Shown here one piece after another: positions 32,496 to 40,750 of a DNA stretch of 44,061 nt (its first letter is position 1; each line of letters begins with the position of its first letter). The translations under genes were made by a program, and so were the position numbers. The DNA is from Streptomyces oryzae (GTDB lineage Bacteria > Actinomycetota > Actinomycetes > Streptomycetales > Streptomycetaceae): assembly GCF_017676365.1 (NCBI RefSeq), contig NZ_JADKMA010000035.1, positions 1 through 44,061 of the forward strand, read 5' to 3'. The notes beneath the pieces are model-generated. The model was not told the DNA's origin. It searched no databases and saw only the letters and a program-made list of their open reading frames with translations.

Positions 32496-35384
32496 ATGGG
32501 AGACGCACGTAGGGCAGAAGCGGCGGACGCGGCAGACGCATCGGTCGCCCGGGAGCTGGAGAAGGCACTGCGCGCAGCAGTGCGCGGCGGCGAGGTGGAG
32601 TTCGGTGCCCAGGACAGAGCGCTGATGACGATGGACGCCTCCAACTACCGGCGGGTGCCGCTGGGCGTGGTGGCGCCGAAGGACGACGACGATGTGGCGG
32701 CCGTGCTGGCCGTCTGCCGTGAGCAGGGCGTCCCCGTGGTGGCGCGCGGGGCCGGGACCTCCATCGCGGGGCAGGCCACCGGGCTGGGCGTGGTGCTGGA
32801 CTTCACCCGGCACCAGCGCACCATCGAGTATCTGGACCCGGACAGCCGCACGGCTGTCGTACGCCCCGGCGTCATCCTGGACGACCTGCGCAACGCCGCC
32901 GGCGCCTACGGGCTCACCTTCGGGCCCGACCCCTCCACCCACGCCCGCTGCACCATCGGCGGGATGATCGGCAACAACTCCTGCGGCTCCCACTCGGTCG
33001 CCTGGGGAACCACCGCCGACAACGTGCACGAGCTGGAAGTGCTCACCTACGGCGGCGAGCGGGCCCGGCTGGCGCGGGGCGGCGCGGGCGTGCCCGAGCG
33101 GCTGCGCAGCGGCGCCACCTCCCTCGTCCAGGGCGAACTGGCCCGGCTGCGCACCGGGTTCCCCGAGCTGCCCCGCCGGATCTCCGGCTACGCGCTGGAC
33201 GAACTCCTCCCCGAGAAGGGCGAGGACTGGGCGCGCGCCTTCACCGGCAGCGAGGGCACCCTGGGCGTGCTCACCCGCGCCACCGTCAAGCTGGTGCCCA
33301 CGCCGGGCGCCCGAGTGCTGGCCGTACTCGGCTACGCGGACGAGTCGGCGGCGGCCGAGGCGGCGGCCGGGCTGCTGCAGTACCACCCCCTGACCGTCGA
33401 GGGCATGGCCAACGACCTGGTCGGCGACGCGGCCCGCGCCTCCCTCCCCAAGGGCGGGGCCTGGCTGTTCGTGGAGGTCGGCGGCGACGACGCGGCGCAT
33501 GCGCGGGCCAACGCGGAGCAGCTGTGCCGCGCGGCACGCGAGGGCACCACCGACCACACCCTCGTGGTGGACCCGGCCGGACAGCGCGCCCTGTGGCGGG
33601 TCCGCGAGGACGCCTCCGGCACTGCCACCCGGATGCCGGACGGCGCCGAGGCGTGGCCCGGCTGGGAGGACTGCGCGGTGCCCCCGCCCCGGCTCGGCGC
33701 CTATCTGCGGGACTTCCGCAAGCTGCTGCGCGAGTACGGGCTGCGCGGGCTGCCGTACGGGCACTTCGGTGACGGCTGCATCCATGTACGGATCGACTTC
33801 GACCTGCTGGGCGAGGCGGGCATCGCCAAGTTCCGGGACTTCTCCGTGGCGCTGGCCGATGTCGTCGTGCAGCACGGCGGCTCGCTCTCCGGCGAGCACG
33901 GCGACGGCCTGGCCCGCGCCGAGCTGCTGACCCGGATGTACGGCGAGGAGATGGTCGCCCTCTTCGGCCGGTTCAAGGACCTGTGGGACCCGGTCGACGG
34001 CCTCAACCCCGGCGTGCTCGTCCGTCCCGACCCGCTGGACGCCAACCTGCGCTTCGCGCCGCTGCCGCGCAAGCCGGTCGACGTGGAGTTCGGCTACCCG
34101 CACGACGGGGGCGACTTCTCCGCCGCCGTACGCCGCTGCGTGGGCGTCGCCAAGTGCCGCAACGAGTCGGCGGGGGCGAGCGTCATGTGCCCGTCCTTCC
34201 GCGCCACCGGTGAGGAGAAGCACTCCACGCGCGGGCGGGCCCGGCTGCTGCACGAGATGCTCGCCGGGGAGGTCGTCACCGACGGCTGGCAGTCCGAGGA
34301 GGTGCACGACGCGCTCGATCTGTGCCTGTCGTGCAAGGGCTGCCGCAGCGACTGCCCCGTCGGGGTGGACATGGCCACCTACAAGGCGGAGTTCATGCAC
34401 CACTACTACGAGGGCGACGCCGCCGCCGGCACACCTGGCAAGCGCCGCCCCATGGCGCACTACTCGATGGGCTGGCTGCCGCGCTGGCTGCGGCTGGCCG
34501 CCGCCACCCGTACGGTGCCGCTGCTGAACGCGGGCGCCAAGGTGCCCCCGCTGGCGGCGCTCGCCAAGCGGCTGGGCGGGCTGGCCCCCGAACGGGACAT
34601 TCCGGCGCTGCCCCGTACGCCGTTCACGCACTGGTGGCGCAAGCAGCCGGGCCGCGCCTCGGCCACCGGCAAGCCGGTCGTCCTGTGGCCGGACACCTTC
34701 ACCAACTACCTCTCCCCGGAGGCCGGTTCGGCGGCGGTGCGGGTCTTCCAGGACGCGGGCCTGCGTCCCGTCGTACCGCCCAAGCAGGTGTGCTGCGGTC
34801 TCACCTACGTCTCGACGGGCCAGCTCGACCGGGCCCGTACGGTGATGCGCCGCACCCTGGACGTGATGGAACCGGCCCTGGACGCTGGCCTGCCCGTCTC
34901 CGTCCTGGAGCCGCCGTGTGCGGCAGCCCTCCAGACGGACGTCCCCGAGCTGCTGAGCGACGACCCGCGTGCGAAGCGGCTCGCCAAGGCCGTCCGCACC
35001 TTCGCGCAGACCCTGGAGGAGCAGGCCCCCGACTGGGAGCCGCCCCGTATCGACCGCCCTGTCGCCGGGCAGACCCACTGCCACCAGCACGCCGTCATCG
35101 GCGACGCCGCCGAGCGCCGGCTGCGGGAGAGCGCCGGACTGACCGGCTCCCTCAGCGGCGGCTGCTGCGGCCTGGCCGGCAACTTCGGCTTCGAGAAGGG
35201 CCACTACGAGGTCTCCGCGGCCTGCGCCGAGGACCAGCTGCTGCCCGCCTTGCGGGAGGCGGAGCCGGGCACTGAATTGCTGGCCGACGGCTATTCGTGC
35301 CGTACCCAGATGGAACAGCTGGGCGGTTTCAAGAGCCGGCACCTGGCTGAGGTGCTGGCGGAGGGGCTGACCTCGCGCGACTGA
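32496..35384 (+). CDS. FAD and Fe-S dehydrogenase (D-lactate dehydrogenase-like)
   Basis: This 962-residue fusion begins with a PCMH-type FAD domain (VVARGAGTSIAGQATG, then GPDPSTHARCTIGGMIGNNSCG). The oxidase C-terminal domain ends at GEHGDGLARAELLTRMYG. Two Fe-S cluster motifs follow: CVGVAKCRNESAGASVMCPSF and CLSCKGCRSDCPVG. Two CCG domains complete it (QVCCGLTYVS and GGCCGLAGNFG). It probably oxidises a 2-hydroxy acid such as D-lactate and passes electrons to the respiratory chain. CACTCT ends 6 nt before the ATG; GTG at 32481 is the alternative start. Confidence 0.88.
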   Translation: MGDARRAEAADAADASVARELEKALRAAVRGGEVEFGAQDRALMTMDASNYRRVPLGVVAPKDDDDVAAVLAVCREQGVPVVARGAGTSIAGQATGLGVVLDFTRHQRTIEYLDPDSRTAVVRPGVILDDLRNAAGAYGLTFGPDPSTHARCTIGGMIGNNSCGSHSVAWGTTADNVHELEVLTYGGERARLARGGAGVPERLRSGATSLVQGELARLRTGFPELPRRISGYALDELLPEKGEDWARAFTGSEGTLGVLTRATVKLVPTPGARVLAVLGYADESAAAEAAAGLLQYHPLTVEGMANDLVGDAARASLPKGGAWLFVEVGGDDAAHARANAEQLCRAAREGTTDHTLVVDPAGQRALWRVREDASGTATRMPDGAEAWPGWEDCAVPPPRLGAYLRDFRKLLREYGLRGLPYGHFGDGCIHVRIDFDLLGEAGIAKFRDFSVALADVVVQHGGSLSGEHGDGLARAELLTRMYGEEMVALFGRFKDLWDPVDGLNPGVLVRPDPLDANLRFAPLPRKPVDVEFGYPHDGGDFSAAVRRCVGVAKCRNESAGASVMCPSFRATGEEKHSTRGRARLLHEMLAGEVVTDGWQSEEVHDALDLCLSCKGCRSDCPVGVDMATYKAEFMHHYYEGDAAAGTPGKRRPMAHYSMGWLPRWLRLAAATRTVPLLNAGAKVPPLAALAKRLGGLAPERDIPALPRTPFTHWWRKQPGRASATGKPVVLWPDTFTNYLSPEAGSAAVRVFQDAGLRPVVPPKQVCCGLTYVSTGQLDRARTVMRRTLDVMEPALDAGLPVSVLEPPCAAALQTDVPELLSDDPRAKRLAKAVRTFAQTLEEQAPDWEPPRIDRPVAGQTHCHQHAVIGDAAERRLRESAGLTGSLSGGCCGLAGNFGFEKGHYEVSAACAEDQLLPALREAEPGTELLADGYSCRTQMEQLGGFKSRHLAEVLAEGLTSRD

Positions 35385-35396
35385 TCCCGGGCACGG

Positions 35397-35435
35397 TGCC
35401 AGGCCCCCGATCACGGTTGGGACGGGGGCCTGGCA
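35397..35435 (+). terminator. Terminator of the FAD/Fe-S dehydrogenase gene
   Basis: TGCCAGGCCCCCG (35397-35409) and CGGGGGCCTGGCA (35423-35435) are perfect 13-bp arms around a 13-nt loop, 13 nt after the stop codon. Confidence 0.8.
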
Positions 35436-35472
35436 TACGGGAGCGGCCGTCACCTCCTTCTTGCGAGGGTGC

Positions 35473-35490
35473 CCCGGCGTTCACGCCGGG
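35473..35490. repeat. Hairpin at the probable left end of the tnpB element
   Basis: CCCGGCG-TTCA-CGCCGGG is a perfect 7-bp stem. Its place about 260 nt upstream of tnpB fits an IS200/IS605-type left-end hairpin, but the outer boundary is not certain. Confidence 0.4.
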
Positions 35491-35518
35491 TGGGGGTACC
35501 TCCCGCTTGCGGGGGAGA
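35491..35518 (-). repeat. Family 3 hairpin repeat, copy b
   Basis: On the minus strand it reads TCTCCCCC, GCAAGC, GGGAGGTACCCCCA. It adjoins the left-end hairpin of the tnpB element. The rest of 35519-35752 holds no gene I can support. Confidence 0.5.
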
Positions 35519-35752
35519 ATCGCATCCCGGTGTTGCGGCGTGGAGCGCGGCCGCCTCTCTGGTCCGTGAGCGCGGAGCGCCCGTATGGCTGCGGCGGGGC
35601 CAGGGGATGCGAACGGGTGTGCCGGTGATCGCCAGTTGGAGTGGTGATCGCGTGATCTGGTACGGGTGTGTGGCTGTCGCACGTACGGTCTTGCCGCGAG
35701 GGGCTGGCAGGCTGCGGATTTTCGGTCCGGGGGTCGTGGAAGGGGTGAGGGT

Positions 35753-36967
35753 GTGGCGGGGGATGCCGGGCATGCCCGGTGGACGTTCCGGCTGCGAGTG
35801 TCCTCGACCGCGCTGGCCGCGCTGATGGCGGAGTGGGACCGGTGCCGGTGGGTGTGGAACGAGAGCGTGGCCAAGTCGAAGCAGGTCCATGCCCACAACA
35901 GGACCCGGCCCGACGGCGCTGACAAGCAGACGTGCGGTCCGGCGCAGCTGGACAGGATGCTGACCGAGGCCCGCGCCCGCACTCCGTGGCTGCGTGAGGG
36001 CAGTTCGGTGCCGCAGCAGCAGTTCATCCGCGACTTCGGGAAGTCCAGGGCGAAGGCGCTGAAGGACATCCGGGAGGGCCTTCCGCAGCGGCAGCGGGCC
36101 GGGATGCCGGGTTGGAAGAAGAAGCGCGAGGCGCTGGCGAGTCTGAACTACACAAGGCGCGGGTTCCGTCTGAAGGACGGCCGTCTGCACCTGGCCGGGG
36201 GCATCGTCGTGACGCCCGTGTGGTCTCGTGAGCTGCCTGCCGAGCCCTCCTCGGTGCGCGTGTATCAGGACAGCCTGGGGCACTGGTATGCGAGCTTCGT
36301 GGTCCCGGCCGGGCTACTGCCCCTGCCGGAGACCGGCGGGGTGATCGGCGTGGACTGGGGCGTGAAGGAGATCGCGACCACCACGTCCGACGCCCACGAC
36401 CTCCCGCATCCACAGCACGGGAAGAAAGCCCAGGCCAGGCTGGGCCGGTACGACCGGATGATGGCCCGCCGCAAACCGAAGAAGGGGCAGGCCGGGTCGA
36501 AGGGCTACCGGGAGGCGAAGAAGTGGCGGGCGAAGACCTATGCGAAGATCGCCCGGCAGCGTCAGGACACCGGGCGCAAATGGGCCAAGAACGTCGTCCG
36601 CGACCACGATGCGATCGCCATGGAGGACTTCAAGCCCAGGTTCCTCGCGAAGTCGACGATGGCCCGCAAGGCCGCCGACGCGGCGATCGGCGCCACCAAA
36701 CGGGCGCTGACCGAGATGGCCCGCAAGCACGGCCGGATCGTGCACCTGGTGCACCCGGCCCACACCACCATGGACTGCGCGCAGTGCGGAGCGAGAACCA
36801 AGCACGCTCTGCCGCTGTCGGAACGCATCTACACGTGCACCGCGTGCGGAACCGTCTCCCCCCGAGACAAGAACTCCGCCCGCGTGATGCTCCACCGGGC
36901 TGGTCTCAACCCGGCTGGTGCCGAGGGCGTAAGACCCCCGGGAGCGCTGCTCCCAGAGGCAGCCTGA
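35753..36967 (+). CDS. tnpB: TnpB RNA-guided nuclease
   Basis: This 404-residue protein has a split RuvC-like catalytic site: Asp201 (GVDWGVKE), Glu291 (AMEDFK) and Asp372 (RDKNSAR), all intact. A CxxC zinc ribbon lies between the last two (Cys342, Cys345, Cys362, Cys365). The family uses an RNA from the element's right end to cut DNA. Length is normal and no frameshift is seen, so it may be active. The GTG at 35753 follows GGAAGGGGTGAGG. No TnpA transposase is present. Confidence 0.9.
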   Translation: MAGDAGHARWTFRLRVSSTALAALMAEWDRCRWVWNESVAKSKQVHAHNRTRPDGADKQTCGPAQLDRMLTEARARTPWLREGSSVPQQQFIRDFGKSRAKALKDIREGLPQRQRAGMPGWKKKREALASLNYTRRGFRLKDGRLHLAGGIVVTPVWSRELPAEPSSVRVYQDSLGHWYASFVVPAGLLPLPETGGVIGVDWGVKEIATTTSDAHDLPHPQHGKKAQARLGRYDRMMARRKPKKGQAGSKGYREAKKWRAKTYAKIARQRQDTGRKWAKNVVRDHDAIAMEDFKPRFLAKSTMARKAADAAIGATKRALTEMARKHGRIVHLVHPAHTTMDCAQCGARTKHALPLSERIYTCTACGTVSPRDKNSARVMLHRAGLNPAGAEGVRPPGALLPEAA

Positions 36968-36972
36968 GCCAG

Positions 36973-37002
36973 GAATCCCCTTCACTATGAAGGGGAGGAT
37001 TC
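36973..37002 (+). ncRNA. Right-end hairpin and probable end of the TnpB guide RNA scaffold
   Basis: CCCCTTCA-CTA-TGAAGGGG (36977-36995) is flanked by GAAT and ATTC. In this family the guide RNA scaffold covers the 3' end of tnpB and ends at the element's boundary, so the bases from 37005 would act as guide. The 5' limit of the RNA is unknown. Confidence 0.5.
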
Positions 37003-37010
37003 AATACCGT
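36981..37010 (+). promoter_or_regulatory. Hybrid promoter made by the element and the host
   Basis: TACCGT (37005-37010) ends 7 nt before the SRPBCC ATG and lies outside the element. TTCACT (36981-36986) in the element's hairpin stands 18 nt upstream as a weak -35 match (TTGACA, 4 of 6). Confidence 0.35.
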
Positions 37011-37017
37011 TTCCCTC

Positions 37018-37488
37018 ATGATCCGAGTGACGGTGGAGCAGACCGTACGGTGCACCCCCGACGCGTTCCTGGGGCTGGTGATGGACCCGGAGCGGTACGC
37101 CCGGGTCGACGCCAAGCTGGGACATATCGACTGGGTGCGCCGGGAGGAGAACGTCACCGAGTTCAAGTTCCGCTCACGGCTGCCGGGACTTCCGGGCCCG
37201 GCGCCGAAAGTGGTCTCCCGGATGGAGCTCACTCCGGGGGAGGCCGTCCACGTCCGCTACGCGCCTCCGCCGCACAACGGCCTCGTGCGGCGGGTGTCCA
37301 GCTTCGCGGCGAGCTTCGTCTGCACGCCGGAGGGCGACGTGACGCGGGTGGTGCGGACGATCGAGATGGGCTTCCCGCCGGGCCTCCGCCTGCTGGTCGA
37401 GCCGGTGCTGCGGCGCACCCTGCGGCCCGACATGGAACGCGAGGTTCTCGGCGCCAAGGCGTTGATGGAGGGGGCGGAGGAGGGGTAG
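37018..37488 (+). CDS. SRPBCC family protein
   Basis: This 156-residue protein has the polyketide cyclase/START-like fold: IRVTVEQTVRCTPDAFLGLVMDPERYARVDAKLGHIDWV opens the domain, and a long helix at the C-terminus closes it. It should bind a hydrophobic small molecule; the ligand is unknown. The tnpB element ends 13 nt before its start codon, at the -10 box. It converges on the unknown gene with a 47-nt gap. Confidence 0.8.
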   Translation: MIRVTVEQTVRCTPDAFLGLVMDPERYARVDAKLGHIDWVRREENVTEFKFRSRLPGLPGPAPKVVSRMELTPGEAVHVRYAPPPHNGLVRRVSSFAASFVCTPEGDVTRVVRTIEMGFPPGLRLLVEPVLRRTLRPDMEREVLGAKALMEGAEEG

Positions 37489-37535
37489 CCCCCGGAACTC
37501 CGGAAGCCGCCGCGCTCTCTCAGCGCACCGCCCGC

Positions 37536-38039
37536 TCAGCGCACCTCGCCCTCGAGCACGTCCGCGTGCCAGGCGGCCAGCCGCTCCTCCAGGGACGAGG
37601 TGCCATCCAGCACATGCCGGGTGAACGCGTCCCGCTCGTGGGCCAGCACTGCCGCCTCCCACACGCACGGGGCGAGCCCTGAGCGGCCGGGCCGCAGTTG
37701 GCCGAGGTCGCCGGCCGGTCCGGTGAAGACCGCGAGGTCGGACATGTAGCCCTCGATCCAGGTGTGCACCAGCACATAGTCGCCGTCTCCGCCCGCGTGC
37801 AGCAGCAGCACGGAAAGCCCCAGCGAGCCCCGCAACCGCGCCGACGCCAGATGGTCCGCCGCGATCCGCAGCGCGGCCCGCGCGTCTTGTTCGGTCACCG
37901 TACGGCCCGGCGCCTCGATGGCGTATGCCTTCACCGCGTGCCCGGCAGCCTCCGAACTGCCCAGCGGGCGCACTGTCCGGGCGTGGTGCCCCTCGGCCAA
38001 CGCAAGCAGCGCTTCCTGGCCCACACGTTCGGTCGTCAT
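37536..38039 (-). CDS. Uncharacterised 167-residue protein
   Basis: I recognise no domain. The sequence is mixed alpha/beta: TVTEQDARAALRIAADHLASARLRGSLGLSVLLLHAGGDGDYVLVHTWIEGYMSDLAVFTG is the best-structured stretch, followed by CVWEAAVLAHERDAFTRHVL. There is no signal peptide or membrane span. The ATG at 38039 excludes 34 upstream residues that run through the divergent promoter. It diverges from the acyl-CoA carboxylase operon and could share its regulator, which is a guess. Confidence 0.65.
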   Translation of the reverse strand: MTTERVGQEALLALAEGHHARTVRPLGSSEAAGHAVKAYAIEAPGRTVTEQDARAALRIAADHLASARLRGSLGLSVLLLHAGGDGDYVLVHTWIEGYMSDLAVFTGPAGDLGQLRPGRSGLAPCVWEAAVLAHERDAFTRHVLDGTSSLEERLAAWHADVLEGEVR

Positions 38040-38087
38040 TCGGCCATGATCGCCGTACCACCGCCCACCCGCGAGGGAAAAAGTCAT

Positions 38088-38126
38088 GCAAGCGCGCTTG
38101 CTTGTTTTTGCCCGCGCTGTCACTCT
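38088..38126 (+). promoter_or_regulatory. Promoter and operator of the acyl-CoA carboxylase operon
   Basis: TTGCTT (38098-38103) and CACTCT (38121-38126) are separated by 17 nt. GCAAGCGCGCTTGC (38088-38101), a perfect 14-bp palindrome, overlaps the -35 box, so a dimeric repressor bound there would block initiation. No regulator gene for it lies in this window. Confidence 0.55.
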
Positions 38127-38156
38127 CATGCCCACGGACACAGGGAGGGCGGGGAG

Positions 38157-39011
38157 TTGGCCGTATCACAGGGCGTGCTCGGCGAGGTGCTGGCGGAGCT
38201 GCGGGCCGAGAGTGCGGAGGTGGAGGGGCTGGTCGCCGGCCTGCCGCACACCGCGTGGGGGGCGCCGACGCCCGCGGCCGGCTGGACCGTCGCGCACCAG
38301 ATCGCACACCTGGCCTGGACGGACCAGCGCGCGCTGCACGCGGCGACGGACCCCGAAGGCTTCCGGCGGGAGGCCGAGGCGCAGCTGGCCCGCCCCGATG
38401 CGGGGAGTTTCATCGACGAGGGCGCCGAGGACGGCGCCCGGCTGCCGCCGGACGAGTTGCTGCGGCGATGGCGGGCTGGACGCGAGGCGCTGGAGGCGGC
38501 GCTGGCCGGACTCGCGCCTGGCGTCCGGCTGCCCTGGTACGGGACGGCGATGAGCGCGGCGAGCATGGCGACCGCGCGGATCATGGAGACCTGGGCGCAC
38601 GGCACGGATGTCGCGGAAGCGCTCGGCGTCGTACGCGAGCCGACGGACCGCCTGCGGCACGTTGTACGGATCGGCGTGCGGGCCAGGGACTTCGCGTACG
38701 CCGTACGCGGGCTGGAGCCGCCGGCCGAACCCTTCCGGGTGGAGGTGACCGGGCCCGGCGGCCAGGTGTGGGCACACGGGCCCGAGGGCGCGGCGCAGAG
38801 CGTGACCGGCAGCGCCCTGGACTTCTGCCTGCTGGTCACCCAGCGGGTGCACCGCGACGACACCGGACTGCGGGCCGAAGGGCCCGACGCCGAGCGCTGG
38901 TTGGGCATCGCGCAGGCGTTCGCGGGCCCGCCCGGGGTGGGCCGCGCACCCTCCCCCAGCCTTCGGCCGGGGGTGCCCCCAGGCCGGAGGGTGCTGGAGG
39001 ACGAGGCGTGA
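38157..39011 (+). CDS. TIGR03084 family metal-binding protein
   Basis: This 284-residue protein belongs to the DinB/mycothiol-dependent maleylpyruvate isomerase-like group. WTVAHQIAHLAWTDQRAL carries likely metal-binding His residues and TARIMETWAHGTDVAEALG the next. Members typically accompany AtuA-like and acyl-CoA carboxylase genes, as here. The TTG at 38157 follows GGGAGGGCGGGGAG; GTG at 38175 is possible. The last 20 residues (APSPSLRPGVPPGRRVLEDEA) are encoded partly by a family 3 hairpin repeat. The stop overlaps the next start. Confidence 0.83.
   Translation: MAVSQGVLGEVLAELRAESAEVEGLVAGLPHTAWGAPTPAAGWTVAHQIAHLAWTDQRALHAATDPEGFRREAEAQLARPDAGSFIDEGAEDGARLPPDELLRRWRAGREALEAALAGLAPGVRLPWYGTAMSAASMATARIMETWAHGTDVAEALGVVREPTDRLRHVVRIGVRARDFAYAVRGLEPPAEPFRVEVTGPGGQVWAHGPEGAAQSVTGSALDFCLLVTQRVHRDDTGLRAEGPDAERWLGIAQAFAGPPGVGRAPSPSLRPGVPPGRRVLEDEA
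38951..38978 (+). repeat. Family 3 hairpin repeat, copy c, inside a coding sequence
   Basis: TCCCCCAGCCTTCGGCCGGGGGTGCCCCCA runs in frame through the 3' end of the TIGR03084 gene (sequence given here in part: TCCCCC, AGCCTTCGGC, GGGGGTGCCCCCA). It matches the layout of the other two copies. Confidence 0.65.
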
Positions 39012-40750
39012 GCACCCCGGACAGTGCTCCGCGCGAGCCCCTGCGGATCGGCAACGCCTCCGGTTTCTACGGCGACCGCTTCACCGCGCTGACCGAGATG
39101 CTGACCGGCGGCCCGCTGGACGTACTGACCGGCGACTACCTCGCCGAGCTCACCATGCTCATCCTCGGCCGCGACCGGCTGAAGGACCCGGCGCGCGGCT
39201 ACGCCGGCACGTTTCTGCGGCAGTTGGAGGACGGACTGGGCCTGGCCCGCGAGCGCGGCGTCGCGCTGGTCACCAACGCGGGCGGGCTCAACCCGGCCGG
39301 GCTCGCCGACGCCGTACGGGAGTTGAGCGAGCGGGTCGGCGTGCCCGCGCGGGTCGCGCATGTCGAGGGTGACGATCTGCTGGGCGAGGGGAATTGGGGC
39401 GAGGGGGTGCTGACCGCCGACGCGTATCTGGGCGGCGCCGGGATCGCCGCGTGTCTGCGGGCCGGTGCCGATGTGGTGGTCACCGGGCGGGTGGCCGACG
39501 CCGCGCTGGTCAGCGGGTGCGCCGCCGCGCACTTCGGGTGGGCGGACGACGACTGGGACCGGCTCGCCGGTGCCGTGGTCGCCGGGCATGTGCTGGAGTG
39601 CGGGGCCCAGGCGACGGGCGGCAACTACGCCTTCTTCGTGCGGGACGGCATCGACGTACGCCACCCGGGCTTCCCGCTGGCGGAGATCGCCGCAGACGGC
39701 TCGTCGGTGGTGACCAAGCACCCGGGAACCGGCGGCGCCGTGACCGTCGGCACCGTCACGGCGCAGCTCCTCTACGAGACCGCGGGCCCGCGCTATCCGG
39801 GCCCCGATGTGACCGCCCGGCTGGATTCCGTACGGCTCAGCCAGGCGGGCCCCGACCGGGTCCGTATCGAGGGCGTGCGGGGCGAGCCGCGGCCCGGCAC
39901 GCTCAAGGTGGGCCTCACCCGGCTCGGCGGCTTCCGCAACGAGGTCACCTTCGTACTGACCGGGCTCGACGTGCCGGCCAAGGCGGCGCTCGTACAGGAA
40001 CAGATGGAGGCCGCCCTGGCGCGGCCCGGGGTGCGGCGTCCGCGGGAGGTGAGCTGGAGCCTGGTGCGTACGGACCGTATGGACGCGGATGTCCAGGAGG
40101 AGGCCGGCGCCCTGCTGCGGCTGGTGGTACGGGACCCGGACGAGAGCGTGGTGGGCCGCGCCGTCTCGGGCCCGGCTGTCGAGCTGGCGCTGGCGAGTTA
40201 CCCGGGCTTCCATGTGACGGCACCGCCGTCGCGAGGGGCGCCGTACGGGGTGTTCGAGGCGGCGTACGTGTCCGCTGAGGCGGTGCCGCACGTCGCGGTG
40301 CTGCCGGACGGTACGCGGGTGGACGTCTCTTTTTCCGGCCCCGCCCCCTCCCCGAACCGGGAGCCTGCGCGCCCTGTACCCCGAGCTCCGCGACAGCGGG
40401 AGAGCCCGCGGACCCGGCGCGCCCCGCTCGGCCTCGTCGCCGGGGCGCGGAGCGGGGACAAGGGCGGGAGCGCCAACATCGGCGTCTGGGCGCGGGACGC
40501 CGACCCGGACATCCACGCATGGCTGTGCGACACGCTCACCGTCGACCGGCTCCGCGAACTCCTCCCGGAGACACGGCAGCTGGACGTCACCCGGCACCAC
40601 CTCCCCAACCTCGCAGCCCTCAACTTCGTGATCGACGGCATCCTCGGCGCAGGGGTGGCCTCGCAGCACCGGTTCGACCCGCAGGCCAAGGCGCTCGGCG
40701 AGTGGCTGCGCGCGCGCCACCTCGACATACCGGAGGTCTTCCTGCCATGA
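39008..40750 (+). CDS. AtuA-like (DUF1446) protein
   Basis: This 580-residue protein matches the acyclic terpene utilisation AtuA family. LRIGNASGFYGDRFTALTEML is the family's start, and LVTNAGGLNPAGLADAV and ARGAGADVVVTGRVADAAL-like stretches follow. A linker rich in Pro and Arg (about 445-475) precedes a C-terminal ferredoxin-like domain (LVAGARSGDKGGSANIGVWA). The biochemical role of AtuA is not known to me; it accompanies carboxylation of citronellyl/geranyl-CoA in Pseudomonas. GTG overlaps the preceding stop (GTGA) and its TGA overlaps the next ATG (ATGA). Confidence 0.87.
   Translation: MSTPDSAPREPLRIGNASGFYGDRFTALTEMLTGGPLDVLTGDYLAELTMLILGRDRLKDPARGYAGTFLRQLEDGLGLARERGVALVTNAGGLNPAGLADAVRELSERVGVPARVAHVEGDDLLGEGNWGEGVLTADAYLGGAGIAACLRAGADVVVTGRVADAALVSGCAAAHFGWADDDWDRLAGAVVAGHVLECGAQATGGNYAFFVRDGIDVRHPGFPLAEIAADGSSVVTKHPGTGGAVTVGTVTAQLLYETAGPRYPGPDVTARLDSVRLSQAGPDRVRIEGVRGEPRPGTLKVGLTRLGGFRNEVTFVLTGLDVPAKAALVQEQMEAALARPGVRRPREVSWSLVRTDRMDADVQEEAGALLRLVVRDPDESVVGRAVSGPAVELALASYPGFHVTAPPSRGAPYGVFEAAYVSAEAVPHVAVLPDGTRVDVSFSGPAPSPNREPARPVPRAPRQRESPRTRRAPLGLVAGARSGDKGGSANIGVWARDADPDIHAWLCDTLTVDRLRELLPETRQLDVTRHHLPNLAALNFVIDGILGAGVASQHRFDPQAKALGEWLRARHLDIPEVFLP

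Larger units (their letters stand above)
35437..37004 (+). mobile_element. IS200/IS605-type element with tnpB only
   Basis: An intact tnpB with an RNA-like 3' end and terminal hairpins, but no tnpA nearby, fits the orfB-only group. The right end is well supported by a hairpin at 36977-36995 ending in GGATTCAA (to 37004). The left end is somewhere in 35437-35490. It lies between the FAD/Fe-S gene and an SRPBCC gene. Confidence 0.75.

Noticed and set aside
31872..35453. 1193-residue minus-strand reading frame
   Set aside because: Antisense to the FAD/Fe-S dehydrogenase; composition lacks any domain.
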